NCBI GenBank assembly: GCA_946965045.2
Contig: OX337238.1
Location: 992,001-1,056,000 of the forward strand
Length of the DNA stretch: 64,000 bases
Origin: Epithemia pelagica
Lineage: Eukaryota > Bacillariophyta > Bacillariophyceae > Surirellales > Surirellaceae
Direction of reading: 5' to 3'
Shown here: positions 1 through 11,423 of the stretch, piece by piece
Position numbering within the stretch: the stretch's first letter is position 1
Layout: the number at the start of each line of letters is the position of its first letter
Translations under genes and position numbers: made by a program
The notes under the pieces: generated by a model
What the model was told of the DNA's origin: nothing
Databases searched by the model: none
The model's input: only the letters and a program-made list of their open reading frames with translations

Positions 1-1
1 A

Positions 2-151
2 AGCAAACGTCAAGATCAGGTTCGGTCGAGTGCCAAGGAGAGATTTCGAACTGGCGTCCGCCGCAAAACACGCATGATCTTGCAACGACACAGGCAACGG
101 CAGCAACGAAAGCAGCCTCCTATTGCATCTTCTCAACCCACCAATGAGTAA
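2..151 (+). CDS. C-terminal end of an unidentified plus-strand gene (5' truncated by window edge)
   Basis: An open frame enters from the left edge and stops at TAA 149-151. It encodes about 49 very basic residues rich in Arg, Lys and Gln, ending in a Ser/Pro/Thr stretch. The other two frames also stay open for much of this stretch, so the frame choice rests on the Arg/Lys/Gln composition, which resembles a basic protein tail. No family can be assigned. The convergent CNOT10-like gene ends at 349, leaving about 200 bp for both 3' untranslated regions. Confidence 0.35.
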   Translation, partial: SKRQDQVRSSAKERFRTGVRRKTRMILQRHRQRQQRKQPPIASSQPTNE

Positions 152-348
152 AAAGACTCGAAATTTCTGTTCTTATAGCAATGTATGTAGTATCTTAACT
201 TAAGGTTTGGTGGATCGTTTCTTTTTTCTTGTTTTTTGGATTCACTTTGACTAATAATCTAAGTATAGCACAAGATGGATTCTAACCCGAACTGGGTATT
301 AGTTCGACGTGAATCTTTGCATGAGGAGGACTCGGACGTGCACATTCT

Positions 349-3300
349 TTACCGTCGCAACGACTGCAACAAGGAGAGTGCCGCAGAACTATTGCCTGCA
401 CGCAGATTACAGTACAAGAGTGCCCGACGAGACACGGACCGATTCGCCCACGGATCTTCCGCAACAACGGAGAAGTGATTCCCAACAGTGGTAGTTGCTG
501 CAGTTGTATTTTGCGATGGAAACACTCCTCCTCCTCCAGAGGAATTGCCGATACCGGTAGTTGTAGGTGTCGCCGCCACGGCACCACTAACGGTCAAGGC
601 ATCCTCCATGGCTTGGGCCGACATGGCCAACTGTTTAGCCACTGTCATATTCTGAGGCCCTCCCAAGGTCGCAGTTACAACACTGGTGGTTGCTCGTACC
701 AAGGTCTGAGCCCGCGCCAAACGCCGTTTGCCCAACCGGGACACCGCCGCTGTTTCAATCGTCACACCCGCCAGATCGGACGCCAATCGATCCAACCAGG
801 CATTATTGTTGCCATTGTTTTCCGATGGCATGACCTGAGACTGGACGTTGTTGTTGTTGTTGTTGTGGACCAAATACTTCATGGCTTGTGGAGCATCCCC
901 CAAACAACAGGCCGCTTCTGCTGCGTACATACGCGCTGTGGCATACCGACGCGAACGGAGACTTTCTCCCAAATTATTTGTGGTCGAAGACGTAGAAGGA
1001 GACGACGACAAAGTTTGACTGTCACTCCTCGGAGGAGATTCACCGTTTGGGAGAATAGATTGGGCAAGATCCAAGGCGCGGTCGTATTCTCGGTTCAGCA
1101 GGCATAGATAAGCCAAGGATAAGCGAGCTGCTTCTTGGACATTCTCCGACATGGCAGCATCGACATCCTTCTTCTCAGGGAACAATGACCCATCCACAAG
1201 GTGTTCCAAGGCCCAGCGGGCTCGTTTCAATGGGTGTCGCGAAAACCACTCCAAATCTTGGGCACTGGCCAACTCGGGCAACGCCTTGTCCTCAGCCGGA
1301 ACGTCGATGGAGATTTCACCGTCCAACGACGGACCAATCACCAACCCTCGAGGCTCTCTGTTCCCAAAGTAGAGGACCAACAAAACCATACATACATACG
1401 AACAGACAAGGGTGAGACACACTTTCGCAGGATACCATCGCTGAGAATGCCTGGAATAATACCTACCCTTCGACACGAATGGCCCTTGCATTGTAGGGAT
1501 CCGTCGCATCTCCCATGGATGTTTGTTGCTGCTGTTGTTGTTGATGGTAAATGCCCAAACACGCTTCGGCCAATCGCAACCACAGGAGCAGCGTCCGACC
1601 ATGGCCCAACGTACTCATGGTATTGTTGTTGTCACCTTGAGTCTGCTGTTTTTGTTCTTGCCGGAGGCAAATGGCAAAACACTGATAGGAGGCTTCAAAT
1701 TTGCGGGCTTGCATGGCACAAAGAGCAGCATTCCAAATGGTGGACAAGGTTTGGACCGGCGCCGCAGTTCCATCGGAGCCAAACAAGACGTGAGAAGGAG
1801 TTTGCTGTTGCTGCAACTTGGGTCGGACGAAAATGGTCTTGGCCAAGACATGCCAGGCCAAGTATTGTTTATGATGAGTCTGATAAATCAAGGCCAAATT
1901 ATTGGCATGAATGTCCTGATAATAATCGTCCTTGCCGTTGTTGTTGTTGTTGTTGCTTGTTTTGCCAGTGGCAACCACAGAAGTCGTGGTGGTAGTATCC
2001 AAGTGTGCCTCGTGGCACAAAATGAGGGATTTCTTAACATTGCCCTTGAGTTGTTCCAAATTGGCCTTGAGATTCAAGGCCGATTGATGCAGTTTTTGCA
2101 ACAGCGGCCATGAGAGGAGAGGACCATTCGTGTGTTTGCTGCCACTGTTCATTGTTCCTCTATTATTGGTGGATTCCTGCGTTAAATGCGAGGAGGAATC
2201 TCCAGTAGAAGCCGTGTTGTTGTCGACGACATCCAAGGACGAATTGGATTTGTGATTGTTGTTGTCCTTGGAGGAACCATCCACTGACGAGTTGACCGAA
2301 ACATTGTCGTGCTGTTGACTTGCTGCCATTGTGGTAGTGGTTTCCGTCGCCGTTGTGGAATTCGTCGTGTGAGAAGACATTGGCGGGTGACTGCCCATGA
2401 CTCGCAACTTGTGCTGAAAAATTTCCATGGCTGTTTTCAATTCCTTGCGTGCCGATCGCAACCGTACTTCCTCATCATGACCTGCCGTCGTCGTCGTGGA
2501 CGCCGTACGAGGACCATTGGCATCTCCCATGGAAGTTTGCGCCGCTGCGGCCAAATCCACACGTCCCTTGTACAGAGATACCAAAAATTTGAATTCGTCA
2601 TCTTGTTTCCACAAGGCCAAGCCTTCCAACCATTGCAACAAATCATGTGCCGCAGTGGTCCTTGTGACGTTGTTGATCGTAATGGTGCTCGTCATGCAAT
2701 GGGTTGCCAACATGGTTTCCAACCATACAAAAGCCAGTCGTGCCGCCACCTTGGCCAAGTCCAAGGGCAAGGAAGGAGAAGTAGTGGTTGTTGTTGCTGT
2801 TGACGGTACCGCTGCACGACGTGTCGAGCTACTACTCGAATCGTTGGATTTTTGAGCCACGGAGAGGAGGAGAGGATGCAAGACTGTGCCACAGACGGTG
2901 GCACTGCTTTCCCATTGTCCGTGGGCCCACAAAATCAAGGCACGATTGTACAAGAGGATCCATTCGTTGCGTTGTCGTTTGCGAGGAGACAATAGTACGG
3001 CCGGGGATTGGTTGGTGGTCGTAGGAGTAGCAGTTTCGGCAGTGGTCACGGCATCCAATTCCACCAACCAATCCTTGTAGGAGGACGGTGACTCGTGCGA
3101 AGGAGAAGTGGCCGATTTGGCGGAAGGATTCCGAACCAAGCGTTGCAGCAAAACTTGATTGTATCGATGTGCCATGGTAGGGGTCTTGCTGTTGCTGGGA
3201 CGTTTGGATGTGCTGTCGTTGGTTTGCGTGGGCGTTGGCTTGGAACTTGCTGCTGCTGATGCTGCGGAAGGACTGCTGGAATGATTCCCCTTGTCATACT

Positions 3301-3544
3301 CTGGATACAACACTTGATAGGCTATGGAGGCATTTCCTTGATAGTCGTACCACTCATGGCCCGAATACGAAGAAGGAGAAACTTGTTGTTGTTGTTGTTG
3401 CGGGTTGTTGTTGTTGTTGCTGCTCGAACTGTTGTTGCTATTGTTACTGTTGCTTCCACCTCCCGACGAATCACGACTTCGACGAAGTTGTTTGCGAGGC
3501 TGTGGCTGCGAGGATTGCGGTTGCAGGGATGGTGGTAAAAACAT
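349..3544 (-). CDS. CNOT10: CNOT10-like TPR protein, CCR4-NOT complex subunit (2 exons)
   Basis: The coding sequence is split by one intron at 1358-1466 (GTAGGT donor, CAG acceptor, phase 2), and joining the exons keeps one frame of about 1028 residues. The start is ATG at 3544; two codons upstream in the same frame are not ATG-led. The N-terminus is Ser/Asn/Gln-rich low complexity. TPR-like helical segments follow, including NLALIYQTHHKQYLAW and LLLWLRLAEACLGIY, which resemble the conserved CNOT10 stretch around LWLRLAECC. In other eukaryotes CNOT10 binds CNOT1 with CNOT11 in the deadenylase complex. The diatom protein is longer because of many poly-Gln, poly-Asn and Thr-rich inserts. The CNOT10 assignment rests on short motif resemblance; a generic TPR protein is the alternative. 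Confidence 0.6.
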
Positions 3545-3550
3545 TTTCAA

Positions 3551-4142
3551 TTTTCAATAGCAAACCAATTCACACTCACCCGAACGAAACGACGGGAGAG
3601 GAACCGAAAGAGAGAGAGCAATCCAGTAGACAGCACAAGTTGCCGGTCACTCTAGAAGACAAGAACTGAAGCAAGGTCTTGCATGGATTGCGTCTTGCGC
3701 CGTTTCTGCCATTGTCGTCACAACTCACAACGCTGTTTCGTGATCGTCTGCTCGTCGTCCGACCAGGAGTCTATCGAGTGCTACCCATAGCCGTTGAGCT
3801 CCTAGAGGAGTGCTATGCTTATTCCCATTTCCCATACTCCTAGGAGTAGCTCTAGAAAAGATCTGGGGGTTTCCATGGATTGAAAGGAAGTTGAAAGGGT
3901 GCAGAAAGATACCTGTGGCTGGTGCTGGACTGGTGGTGGATGTGTAACAAATGGAGTTATGTATGTATGGACTAAGGATGGATGTTTTGTCTGTGGCAGG
4001 AGGATGAACTTGGATTTACGATCAGGCATCCTGACAATGGACTTGTTACTGTAGCTAGGCCAGTGACGGGACTTCATATGAGACGTTACACTTAGGATAA
4101 GTAGATGGTAATTGCTCATAAAAAGATGATCACGAAATGGAA
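3551..4142. other. Intergenic region between CNOT10-like and kelch genes
   Basis: No convincing gene is seen. It must hold the promoter and 5' leader of the CNOT10-like gene at its left end and the 3' end of the kelch gene at its right end. It contains the partly mirrored AGGAGT/ACTCCT words near 3800-3850. Confidence 0.5.
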
Positions 4143-5849
4143 CTAAGTCTCGTTCTTCCCGAGCACCGTATTCTCAAGCAAACGAACACGACCAGAAAGT
4201 TGGTCCGTCATGATCCTTTGTTCAACAATCATATCTTCCAGTTTGAATATTTGGTCTTGAGGGGCTTCGAAATCACCAGAGAGCTCCACCGTTGCGTGGC
4301 CAGACACTGACAGTGTTTCGTTTTCCATCACCCAACCAGATTCCGATTCATCCTCTGAATTCTGACCAGCATGATTCCTTTCATATTTGACTTTCTTATT
4401 CTTGGCAACAAACTCTTCTAATGCTTCAATCTTCCGAGCAATGGGAAGGCATCCCTCGAGAACGTCAATCTCCTGCAACTCTCCATCAAGTTGGTCAATG
4501 CTTTCTTCAAGCTCTTGCACAGAGCGGAACTTTTCGTCGTGATCACGAAGCCATTCCATAAGAGGAAGCAATGATTTTGCCTCGATGGCCTCTTCCAGTG
4601 CATTGACATTGCGACGTTCTTTATGCCCACGTTCAATCGCACAGGTGAGTGTTTGTATCTTTGCATCCAGCTCGGCACGACATGAATACATGCTCTGCAG
4701 AAAAGACAATCCCAATATCATGGTAAGAGACAACACGACAATGCACCAAGCCAATTTGTCCAATATGTAGCAATTCCAAACCAAACCACACTGCCACAAA
4801 CGTCGTACCTTGATGTGCTCCTTCATGTCAATCAATGGAAGCGTCTCACTGGAATCCAACTCGTGTCCACCAGTGACAACAATTCCGTCCGGCACGGACA
4901 CCATGCTTGGACCGTTCCGTGCAGTCGTCATATCAGGTAGGTTCCAATTAACATTGCGCTCCGTATCCAATATTTCTACGGACTTCAAACTATGACGGCT
5001 AAGACTCAGACCACCAGACACAATGACACAAGACCCCACTTGGAACACAGCATATTGGCGCCGCGGGACAGAAAGAACAAGATCCTTGTGAATCGTCCAT
5101 TCCGATGACGAAGGAAAGTTGAAACCTGCAGTCTCATTTTTCTCTAGAGAATCTTCGTTAAAATCCAAATATTCAACAGAGTTTAATGGACTTCCATTGC
5201 ATCCACCAATGACAAAGATGCGACGATCAACAACAGCCATTGAACAGGAATGTCGAGCGACTTTCATGGACGGTCCGGCAATGACAGTGTGTTGAGTTTT
5301 CACTACCGTATCAACGATTTCAGTCGATGACAAGGATCTTCCATTGTATCCACCGGCGACCACAATAAATCGATCGTGTACCACAGCAGCGGCACATTCA
5401 TTTCTTGTAGTAGACAAACGACAGTTCAATGTTGTCCATTGTTTCTTGTTGGTCGTACACGTTGTTTCCAGCAAATCATCAACATAAATTCGTTCGATTG
5501 AATCCAAACGTGAACTTCCATCGTATCCTCCCAACACATAGACAAAGCCATTACAAACGACTGCAGCATGTCCACTTCGTTTTTGATTCAGGTTTGGTGC
5601 TTCTTTCCACTGTTTCTTGTCCTTTCCCAAATTCATCGACAAAACCGAATTTGTTTGACCGCTTGATTTAGATCCTCCAATGACAACAACTATCTGTTGA
5701 TCGGTTTCCTTGTTCTTTACAACAACCGATGCATGATAAGAGCGCCATCCACCCAAAAGCGACGGCACCGAGTCGAACTTCCATTGTGGTTCTTCATCCT
5801 TGTCAGTGTCAAGAAAGACAAGCTTGGACAATCTCGCTTCTTCTTGCAT
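4143..5849 (-). CDS. Kelch-repeat protein with a transmembrane anchor and C-terminal coiled coil
   Basis: A single-exon frame of 568 residues begins at ATG 5849. The first ~340 residues hold about six kelch-type blades, each with a GG pair followed by spaced Tyr and Trp, for example VYVLGGYDGSSRLDSIE and FIVVAGGYNGRSLSSTE. A hydrophobic helix (LAWCIVVLSLTMILGLSFL) follows near residues 360-385. The C-terminal ~170 residues are charged, heptad-rich and probably coiled coil. Kelch propellers are protein-interaction platforms. The single membrane segment between propeller and coiled coil suggests attachment to an internal membrane, but neither partner nor compartment can be read from the sequence. 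Confidence 0.8.
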   Translation of the reverse strand: MQEEARLSKLVFLDTDKDEEPQWKFDSVPSLLGGWRSYHASVVVKNKETDQQIVVVIGGSKSSGQTNSVLSMNLGKDKKQWKEAPNLNQKRSGHAAVVCNGFVYVLGGYDGSSRLDSIERIYVDDLLETTCTTNKKQWTTLNCRLSTTRNECAAAVVHDRFIVVAGGYNGRSLSSTEIVDTVVKTQHTVIAGPSMKVARHSCSMAVVDRRIFVIGGCNGSPLNSVEYLDFNEDSLEKNETAGFNFPSSSEWTIHKDLVLSVPRRQYAVFQVGSCVIVSGGLSLSRHSLKSVEILDTERNVNWNLPDMTTARNGPSMVSVPDGIVVTGGHELDSSETLPLIDMKEHIKVRRLWQCGLVWNCYILDKLAWCIVVLSLTMILGLSFLQSMYSCRAELDAKIQTLTCAIERGHKERRNVNALEEAIEAKSLLPLMEWLRDHDEKFRSVQELEESIDQLDGELQEIDVLEGCLPIARKIEALEEFVAKNKKVKYERNHAGQNSEDESESGWVMENETLSVSGHATVELSGDFEAPQDQIFKLEDMIVEQRIMTDQLSGRVRLLENTVLGKNET

Positions 5850-6747
5850 GGCCTTTTGTCAATTTGGAGAGACAGTGTGTCAAGGAAAGTTTCGTTGAGA
5901 TTTCAACTTTTGATGCGAATCACGATCGAATGCCATTTGCTGGAAGGGTTGAAGTCCATCTTCGTTGTGGGTCCCACACGTTACCATTCATACGGCCCCT
6001 CGTTCTGAACTCCATACGAACTGGACTGTGCAACGGAGTCCAAAACCATCCTCGTCGTGGAGATCCCACATGTACTCATACGTTGATTCCTACATAGTCT
6101 GATGTGTCCTCTCATCTCCGATTTGTAAACTGGTAGGTAGTTCGTCGTGAAGTTCGATTCTTCTGTCCATTTTGCCTCCCAACTCCCAATTCCCGCCATT
6201 GCTTTTTTTGGGGACCCGGAATCCGTGTGCGCGCATGCGAATGCATCTGCGAGTGGAAACGTCACCTGCCCGGCGCCCAGGGGGCCCATGAGAGGCGCCC
6301 GTCGCCCTGCAACCACCACCTCATCCTCATCCTCATCGAAACATCGAACGAAGTAGTGTGCGCTGCTGCTGACCCATGACCGCAACATTACCTGTTCAGA
6401 ACATCATAACCTGTGATTGATTGGTAAGTTCAGATTTTTATGCGGTAGAGTGTCTCCCTGCTTTTTCGAATTCTTTTGATGAGGACCAGTGAAATGGATG
6501 AGAAGACTAGATGTTGTTCATTTCTGGAATCGCCGCTTTTGGTGCCATGGATTCCTCATGTTTGTGTTGTCTGCTCCTCGACGAATTATAGTATCGGTCG
6601 GTCTACCTTCTTAAGATCATTTCATTCCGTTTTGGATCGGTCGGTTTACCCTCCTAAGATCGTTCCATTCCGTTTGGGACTTGGTTTCGAAGAAGCAACT
6701 GTCTGAATTGATTTGAGCCGAAGCAAGCGATTGCCAGATCTCCGAAA
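5850..6747. other. Divergent intergenic region (kelch gene / 611-residue gene)
   Basis: The region separates two divergently transcribed genes and should contain both promoters. A short stretch around 6255-6290 is G/C-rich. The right half carries the 43-bp tandem repeat listed separately. No gene is supported; small frames here lack homology features and overlap both strands. Confidence 0.5.
6593..6678 (+). repeat. 43-bp imperfect tandem duplication upstream of the 6748 gene
   Basis: Two adjacent 43-bp units (6593-6635 and 6636-6678) share ATCGGTCGGT, ACC, TAAGATC and CATTCCGTTT blocks and differ at a handful of positions. The second copy ends 69 bp before the start codon at 6748, so it probably lies in the core promoter or 5' leader. 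Confidence 0.85.
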
Positions 6748-8583
6748 ATGCCCGGTCCACGCATGGGACCTCGTCCCAAAGATTTTGACGAAGCCGTCAT
6801 CAAGCAAAGTCCAACCTACATGAAATGGCGGCAATTGCGGTTTGGTCAAAAATTGCGCTATGCTTGTCGTGAATTTATCAAAGGTCACGGAGAAGACGAT
6901 GAACGATTGATGCGGCGCATCATGATTGCAAGACGAAACAATATCCGCGATCATGAAACCTTGAAACGAGCCCGTAAAATGGTCCAAGAACAACATCCAC
7001 CACCACCACAAGAGCTGGAAGGAACACCAACCGTACAGGCCAACACGCCAACCAACACCACTGCCCTGTCCACGGCAGCAACTGGGCATGATGTGGCCAA
7101 TGGCAACACGGTGGGGACGAGTATTTCTGCAGCTTCGACCGTTGCGACACCCGATGCGCAGACCCCATTAGTGCTTCCTGCTCAGCCTTCGTCGTCACAT
7201 GCCCCGCTTGGAGCCCAAGTAGTGACCGAGGAGGACCAGAAATCGATTGTGGCCTTGGCAGCTGCGGCGGCTGCATCCTCGACTCTTCGAACAACGGCCA
7301 CAACGACAACCACAACCAATGGGGAAGCAGTGGTCGTCATGCCCTTGGACGATGCCATCTCCAAGGCTGCCACCGCGGCCGCGGTTGCCGTGGCTCCTGT
7401 GGATCCAACAGAAACCAGAGAAGCCATGCAAGTCTCTGAGCATGTGACAAACTTATTAGTTGTGGATGATGGTGCACCCGTGGGTGTCGTGGCTACTCCT
7501 GGAGCACCATCTGGTCTGACCAATTTGTCGGCATTGGATGGAGAACACGACGGAGCGAACGAATCCATGAACGATGAGCATGCTCGTGACGAAATGGATG
7601 TTCCGGCTGTGGAGGCAACTCGGAGCTATCGAGCTTGGAGTGAATTGGAAAATGGTATGGAATTTGTCTACAATCAACGATATACCAAAGGACAAGAGGG
7701 GCACGATTGGCTGTTGCGTAAGAATATTTGGAGGCGCATGCGTTATCGACGAGAAAATAAGCGGTTGGTGGCCAAGTACCAAAATTCCACCGCCAAGTCT
7801 GCTCCATTGGCCATTGATGGGAGTAAGAATGGTAGAAACTCGCACGGGATGGACAGTACTGCCACTGCAGGAACTTCACCACCACAACAGGGCGTAGGCG
7901 AACCCTCAAAGACTGCGGGCGCAAGCTCCAATCTTCCGTTCGCGGCACCAGCGGTTCCCGGGGGAACAACCGCCGCTGCAGCCACAACACTGCCTTCGGC
8001 ATGGCAACAGGCCGCTGCGGCAGCGGCCGCTACAACCAATGCGGACGAATCGGTGGCTGCCTTGACCATGATGGACGCGGCGGCGGTCGAAGCTGCGGTC
8101 GCGGCAGCCGAATCCTTTCGAAGGTCCTCTCAAGAAGCAGCACAGAGTACCAACAGCGCAGCGTTGGCCAAAACCACCACAGCTTTGACTGTTTCGGTAG
8201 GACTGGTACACAATCCTTTACCTACCACCACAGCAAAGACGGGACGCCTGTTGCACCCTTCAAAACCCCAGAATTCTACTATGGACAACGGATTGGACCA
8301 ACCGGGCAATTCAGAGTCTGCACCAAAGTCAGTCGAAACCTCAAGGGACGTGCCAAAGTCGACTTCCTTGACAACAGATGCCTCGTCACAATCCTTTCCT
8401 CAACCCACATCAGGCACTGTAGGTGCATCAACCTCGAGTAATATCACGGTAAGCGCCCCAGTGGTTCATAATCCCTTACAAGCTACTGAGTTGGCTGCAC
8501 AGTTGGCAGCCTCAGTTTCTCAACAAGAACATGCTTCTGAGGGTGGTGCGGCACCGAATATCATCGACGTGGTTACTATATAG
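6748..8583 (+). CDS. Unknown protein with two copies of a W/L/G/Y/KG motif and long Ala/Thr-rich linkers
   Basis: A single-exon frame of 611 residues begins at ATG 6748. Two similar ~48-residue segments lie near residues 21-70 and 292-340. They share the spacing Y-x2-W-x2-L-x2-G, then Y, then KG, then D-x2-L-x-R, then an Arg-rich helix. Everything between and after is Ala/Thr/Val-rich low complexity. I do not recognise the family. The basic, aromatic repeat followed by disordered sequence would suit a nucleic-acid or protein-binding module, but that is inference. The divergent neighbour is the kelch gene. Confidence 0.75.
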   Translation: MPGPRMGPRPKDFDEAVIKQSPTYMKWRQLRFGQKLRYACREFIKGHGEDDERLMRRIMIARRNNIRDHETLKRARKMVQEQHPPPPQELEGTPTVQANTPTNTTALSTAATGHDVANGNTVGTSISAASTVATPDAQTPLVLPAQPSSSHAPLGAQVVTEEDQKSIVALAAAAAASSTLRTTATTTTTTNGEAVVVMPLDDAISKAATAAAVAVAPVDPTETREAMQVSEHVTNLLVVDDGAPVGVVATPGAPSGLTNLSALDGEHDGANESMNDEHARDEMDVPAVEATRSYRAWSELENGMEFVYNQRYTKGQEGHDWLLRKNIWRRMRYRRENKRLVAKYQNSTAKSAPLAIDGSKNGRNSHGMDSTATAGTSPPQQGVGEPSKTAGASSNLPFAAPAVPGGTTAAAATTLPSAWQQAAAAAAATTNADESVAALTMMDAAAVEAAVAAAESFRRSSQEAAQSTNSAALAKTTTALTVSVGLVHNPLPTTTAKTGRLLHPSKPQNSTMDNGLDQPGNSESAPKSVETSRDVPKSTSLTTDASSQSFPQPTSGTVGASTSSNITVSAPVVHNPLQATELAAQLAASVSQQEHASEGGAAPNIIDVVTI

Positions 8584-9800
8584 TCGGTTATCAAAGAAAA
8601 GTATGTGGATGATGGTGACTCGAACAGACAATTCATGGTCCATAAAGCGACCACCGGAAAAAAGATCATTGACTTTGGAGAATGGGGACCCATAATCAAA
8701 GCGAACACTTGACAAAGGAGCGATGTGTTTGTGGGAGTAAATTGAGTGTATTGGTCTCTATTCACGACCTGGTGGCATACTCATGCCTAGATACTACTTT
8801 CAAGCTAACATCTCCAAGGAGAACTGGCTTTCCCTGCTGCAAGTTGTCGGTCGGTTGATAATGCTTATTCTTTCATTCTTCTAGCAGCACATAAGTAATC
8901 TATCTATTGTTTCATGGTTCAAAAACTCGTACGATGGATGAGACCAGAGGTTCGACAGGTTGTTCAGAATGGCTGTTAAACTAGAAACTACCTCTAGAAG
9001 AAGTAAGAGTAGGTGACAAGAGGAGCAAAAGAGCGCTTGCCAACAGAATGGGCACAAACTGCATGCGAATGCGAGGGAGCGAAGACATTGGAGAGACAGA
9101 CACACTGATGATTCATAAACACCCATCAGCAAACAGCAAAACCAGAAATGCGTTACTGGAACTACGGAAAACAAGAAGAGGGAACAGAAAAACAGCTTTA
9201 GAACAAAGTCGCCATGGATCCATGGATACGGGACTTACTGTCACACCTATACACCAATACAGGTGTATTGTGGATTGCGGGTTGCGGGCAGTCATCTGGT
9301 GGAGGGTGGTCGATGTTGGCGCTTCTCGGATCTTGGCATCCGTGTTGTCGGTTCTGTCTTTTTGATTTTTGAAAGAAAGGAACGGATGCAAGTGTACCGA
9401 ACGAAGTTTGAGATGGATACCACGATCGACATGCGCGCTGATATGGTGCGCGCAAACCCACAAAAGCTAAAAAACCCTAGTGTGCGATCCTTTCAGTCAC
9501 GAAACAATGACATGCTCCGTGGCATCATGCCAAATAAGGGAAGCAATAATCCCAAATAGCTATGTTTAGCGGGAAGTTAAAACAGCCGTTACCATTTATA
9601 GCCAAGCGTGCGTTCCGCCTATCTAATTTTCATTTCGACAAAAGAACCTGGCGAAACGACTCGCCAACTTGACTTCACATGCAGCCGCCAAAATATCGAA
9701 AGGACATCAAAATCGCAAAGACACACAACACACACACACAACAAAGGCTCACTTTTCTTTTGGTTCAGCTTCGATAAACCAAAAACTAAACACATTTACC
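8584..9800. other. Intergenic region upstream of the first SIT gene
   Basis: About 1.2 kb without a supported gene. It includes a CA-rich stretch near 9720-9742 just before the SIT start. Short frames such as those near 9048 and 9263 show no conserved features. The right end should carry the first SIT promoter and 5' leader. Confidence 0.5.
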
Positions 9801-11423
9801 ATGAGTGACGAACCTGCAGTGAACGGATGCTATTTGGTCAAGGCGATCTACTCGATCGCCTTGTTGATCTTCTCCATCATTGTTGTGATGGCTTTGATCT
9901 TTGACGAACAGACCAGTCTTTCTGAAGATGTTCATCCGGCTTTGGCCTTTGTTTTGATCTGGGTTGCTTTGTTGTGGTTGTCTTTGGTCGAAGGTGGCCA
10001 AGCCTCCATGGTTGGTCTTCCTCCCATTGACCGTGAACTCTACCGTGAAAGTCACCCCATCTCTTTCCGCATCTGCGACCACGGACACAAGGGAGACAAC
10101 TTGGACCGTTACCTCATGGGCCGTCAATTCATGGTGTTGGCTTTGGTTTTCGTCATTAACAAGTCTGGTGCCCCTATTGAAGACGCTTCTGTGTTGAACC
10201 TTCCCGATCCTCTTGCCAACGCTTTCCTCAAGTCCGGTTTGGCGATGATCCTCATGACTTGTATGATTGGTCAATTGAACACTCAAGTGAATGCTTCGCA
10301 TTGTATGCTTGACTTTATCAATGACTGGGGTAACTGGTTCACTGTGAAGGTTGCCATGGCCATTGAAGCTTCTGGATTGTTGCACGCTTCTTACTTGATT
10401 CAGATGATTGTTGCTGGATTGGCCGGCAAGCCCATCGAGTCTAACGAAGAACCCCGTGATGCTTTCATGAACATTTTGTTCTGGGGCCGTGTTCTTTTGT
10501 CGGTTGGTATTTTGACGTTTGCCTTTGTTGCTACTTTTGCCGCTTTGTTCGATGGCAAGACTACGATGTGGGACGGTGTACCTGAAGTTGTTGCCGTTGT
10601 TTTGTTCTTCTTGTTGATGGCCGTTGTTGGTATGCTTGAGGGTATGCAAATTGCCTTTTTCGCTGTTGCCAAGTTGACGGATGAAGAACGTAACTCGTCT
10701 GTATGGGCGTCCCGTACATGCAACTTGTTGTTCCAAGGAGAAGGCCACAACTTGCCAGGATTCATGGTTGGTCGTCAATTGTGCGTCGTGTCTTGTTTCT
10801 TTGTGATTGCCCGTGTGACCTCCATGGATGTCGAAGATGGTGAATCGAATGTTTTGGGAGTGTCTGACGGTGCTCAAGAATTCTTCAACACTGGTTTGTT
10901 GGGAGCCTTGATTACGACGATTGTTGCCTCTATCGCCTGGCAATTGGTTGCTTCTGCCTTCCCTGTTGCTTTCTTGTCCACTCCCATTACCTACATCTTG
11001 CTCCGCATCTGTTTGTTTTTGGAGGCGACTGGTATCTGTACTGGTGCCTGGGTTTTGGCTTCTATCCACCGCAAGGTTGCTGGATTCCAACGTGATGAAG
11101 TGTACGTTGGTACTGCCGAAGAACGTGCTGCTATGGAACATGGTGACAAGCCTGCGCACACTTCTGAAGTTGGTCATTTGGGCGGCGGTGCTTTCCCTGC
11201 CAACCATGACTTGCCATATGCGTCCACCGGCACTACTCCCACCCAACGCCGGGACCGCATCAAGGAGAACATTGCCATTTTGGAGCACCAAATTGATGTT
11301 GCCTCTAACGACGACGAAGCCGCCATTTTCGAATCTGCTTTGCGCAAGGAGAAGAATGCTTTGCGTCAAATCAACCGTGAAATGGGCCTCAACGAGAAGG
11401 AAGTCGAGATGGAAGATGCCTAA
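9801..11423 (+). CDS. SIT: Silicon transporter, copy A
   Basis: A 540-residue, single-exon protein of the diatom silicon transporter family, which carries silicic acid (with sodium in studied diatoms) across plasma or vesicle membranes for frustule formation. The paired SIT motifs are present in both halves: EGGQ at residues 64-67 with MGRQ at 106-109, and EGMQ at 280-283 with VGRQ at 323-326. About ten hydrophobic segments are visible, followed by a C-terminal coiled coil near 485-535, as in the family. The ATG at 9801 is chosen because SIT N-termini begin near here and copy B starts at the same codon; an in-frame extension to 9669 has no counterpart in copy B. Copy B lies 1079 bp downstream. 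Confidence 0.95.
   Translation: MSDEPAVNGCYLVKAIYSIALLIFSIIVVMALIFDEQTSLSEDVHPALAFVLIWVALLWLSLVEGGQASMVGLPPIDRELYRESHPISFRICDHGHKGDNLDRYLMGRQFMVLALVFVINKSGAPIEDASVLNLPDPLANAFLKSGLAMILMTCMIGQLNTQVNASHCMLDFINDWGNWFTVKVAMAIEASGLLHASYLIQMIVAGLAGKPIESNEEPRDAFMNILFWGRVLLSVGILTFAFVATFAALFDGKTTMWDGVPEVVAVVLFFLLMAVVGMLEGMQIAFFAVAKLTDEERNSSVWASRTCNLLFQGEGHNLPGFMVGRQLCVVSCFFVIARVTSMDVEDGESNVLGVSDGAQEFFNTGLLGALITTIVASIAWQLVASAFPVAFLSTPITYILLRICLFLEATGICTGAWVLASIHRKVAGFQRDEVYVGTAEERAAMEHGDKPAHTSEVGHLGGGAFPANHDLPYASTGTTPTQRRDRIKENIAILEHQIDVASNDDEAAIFESALRKEKNALRQINREMGLNEKEVEMEDA

Noticed and set aside
9786-11369. Antisense ORF of 527 codons across SIT copy A (and 582 codons across copy B)
   Set aside because: It mirrors the SIT coding frame and arises from SIT codon bias. 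It has no domain features, and the two antisense products differ only where SIT has silent changes.
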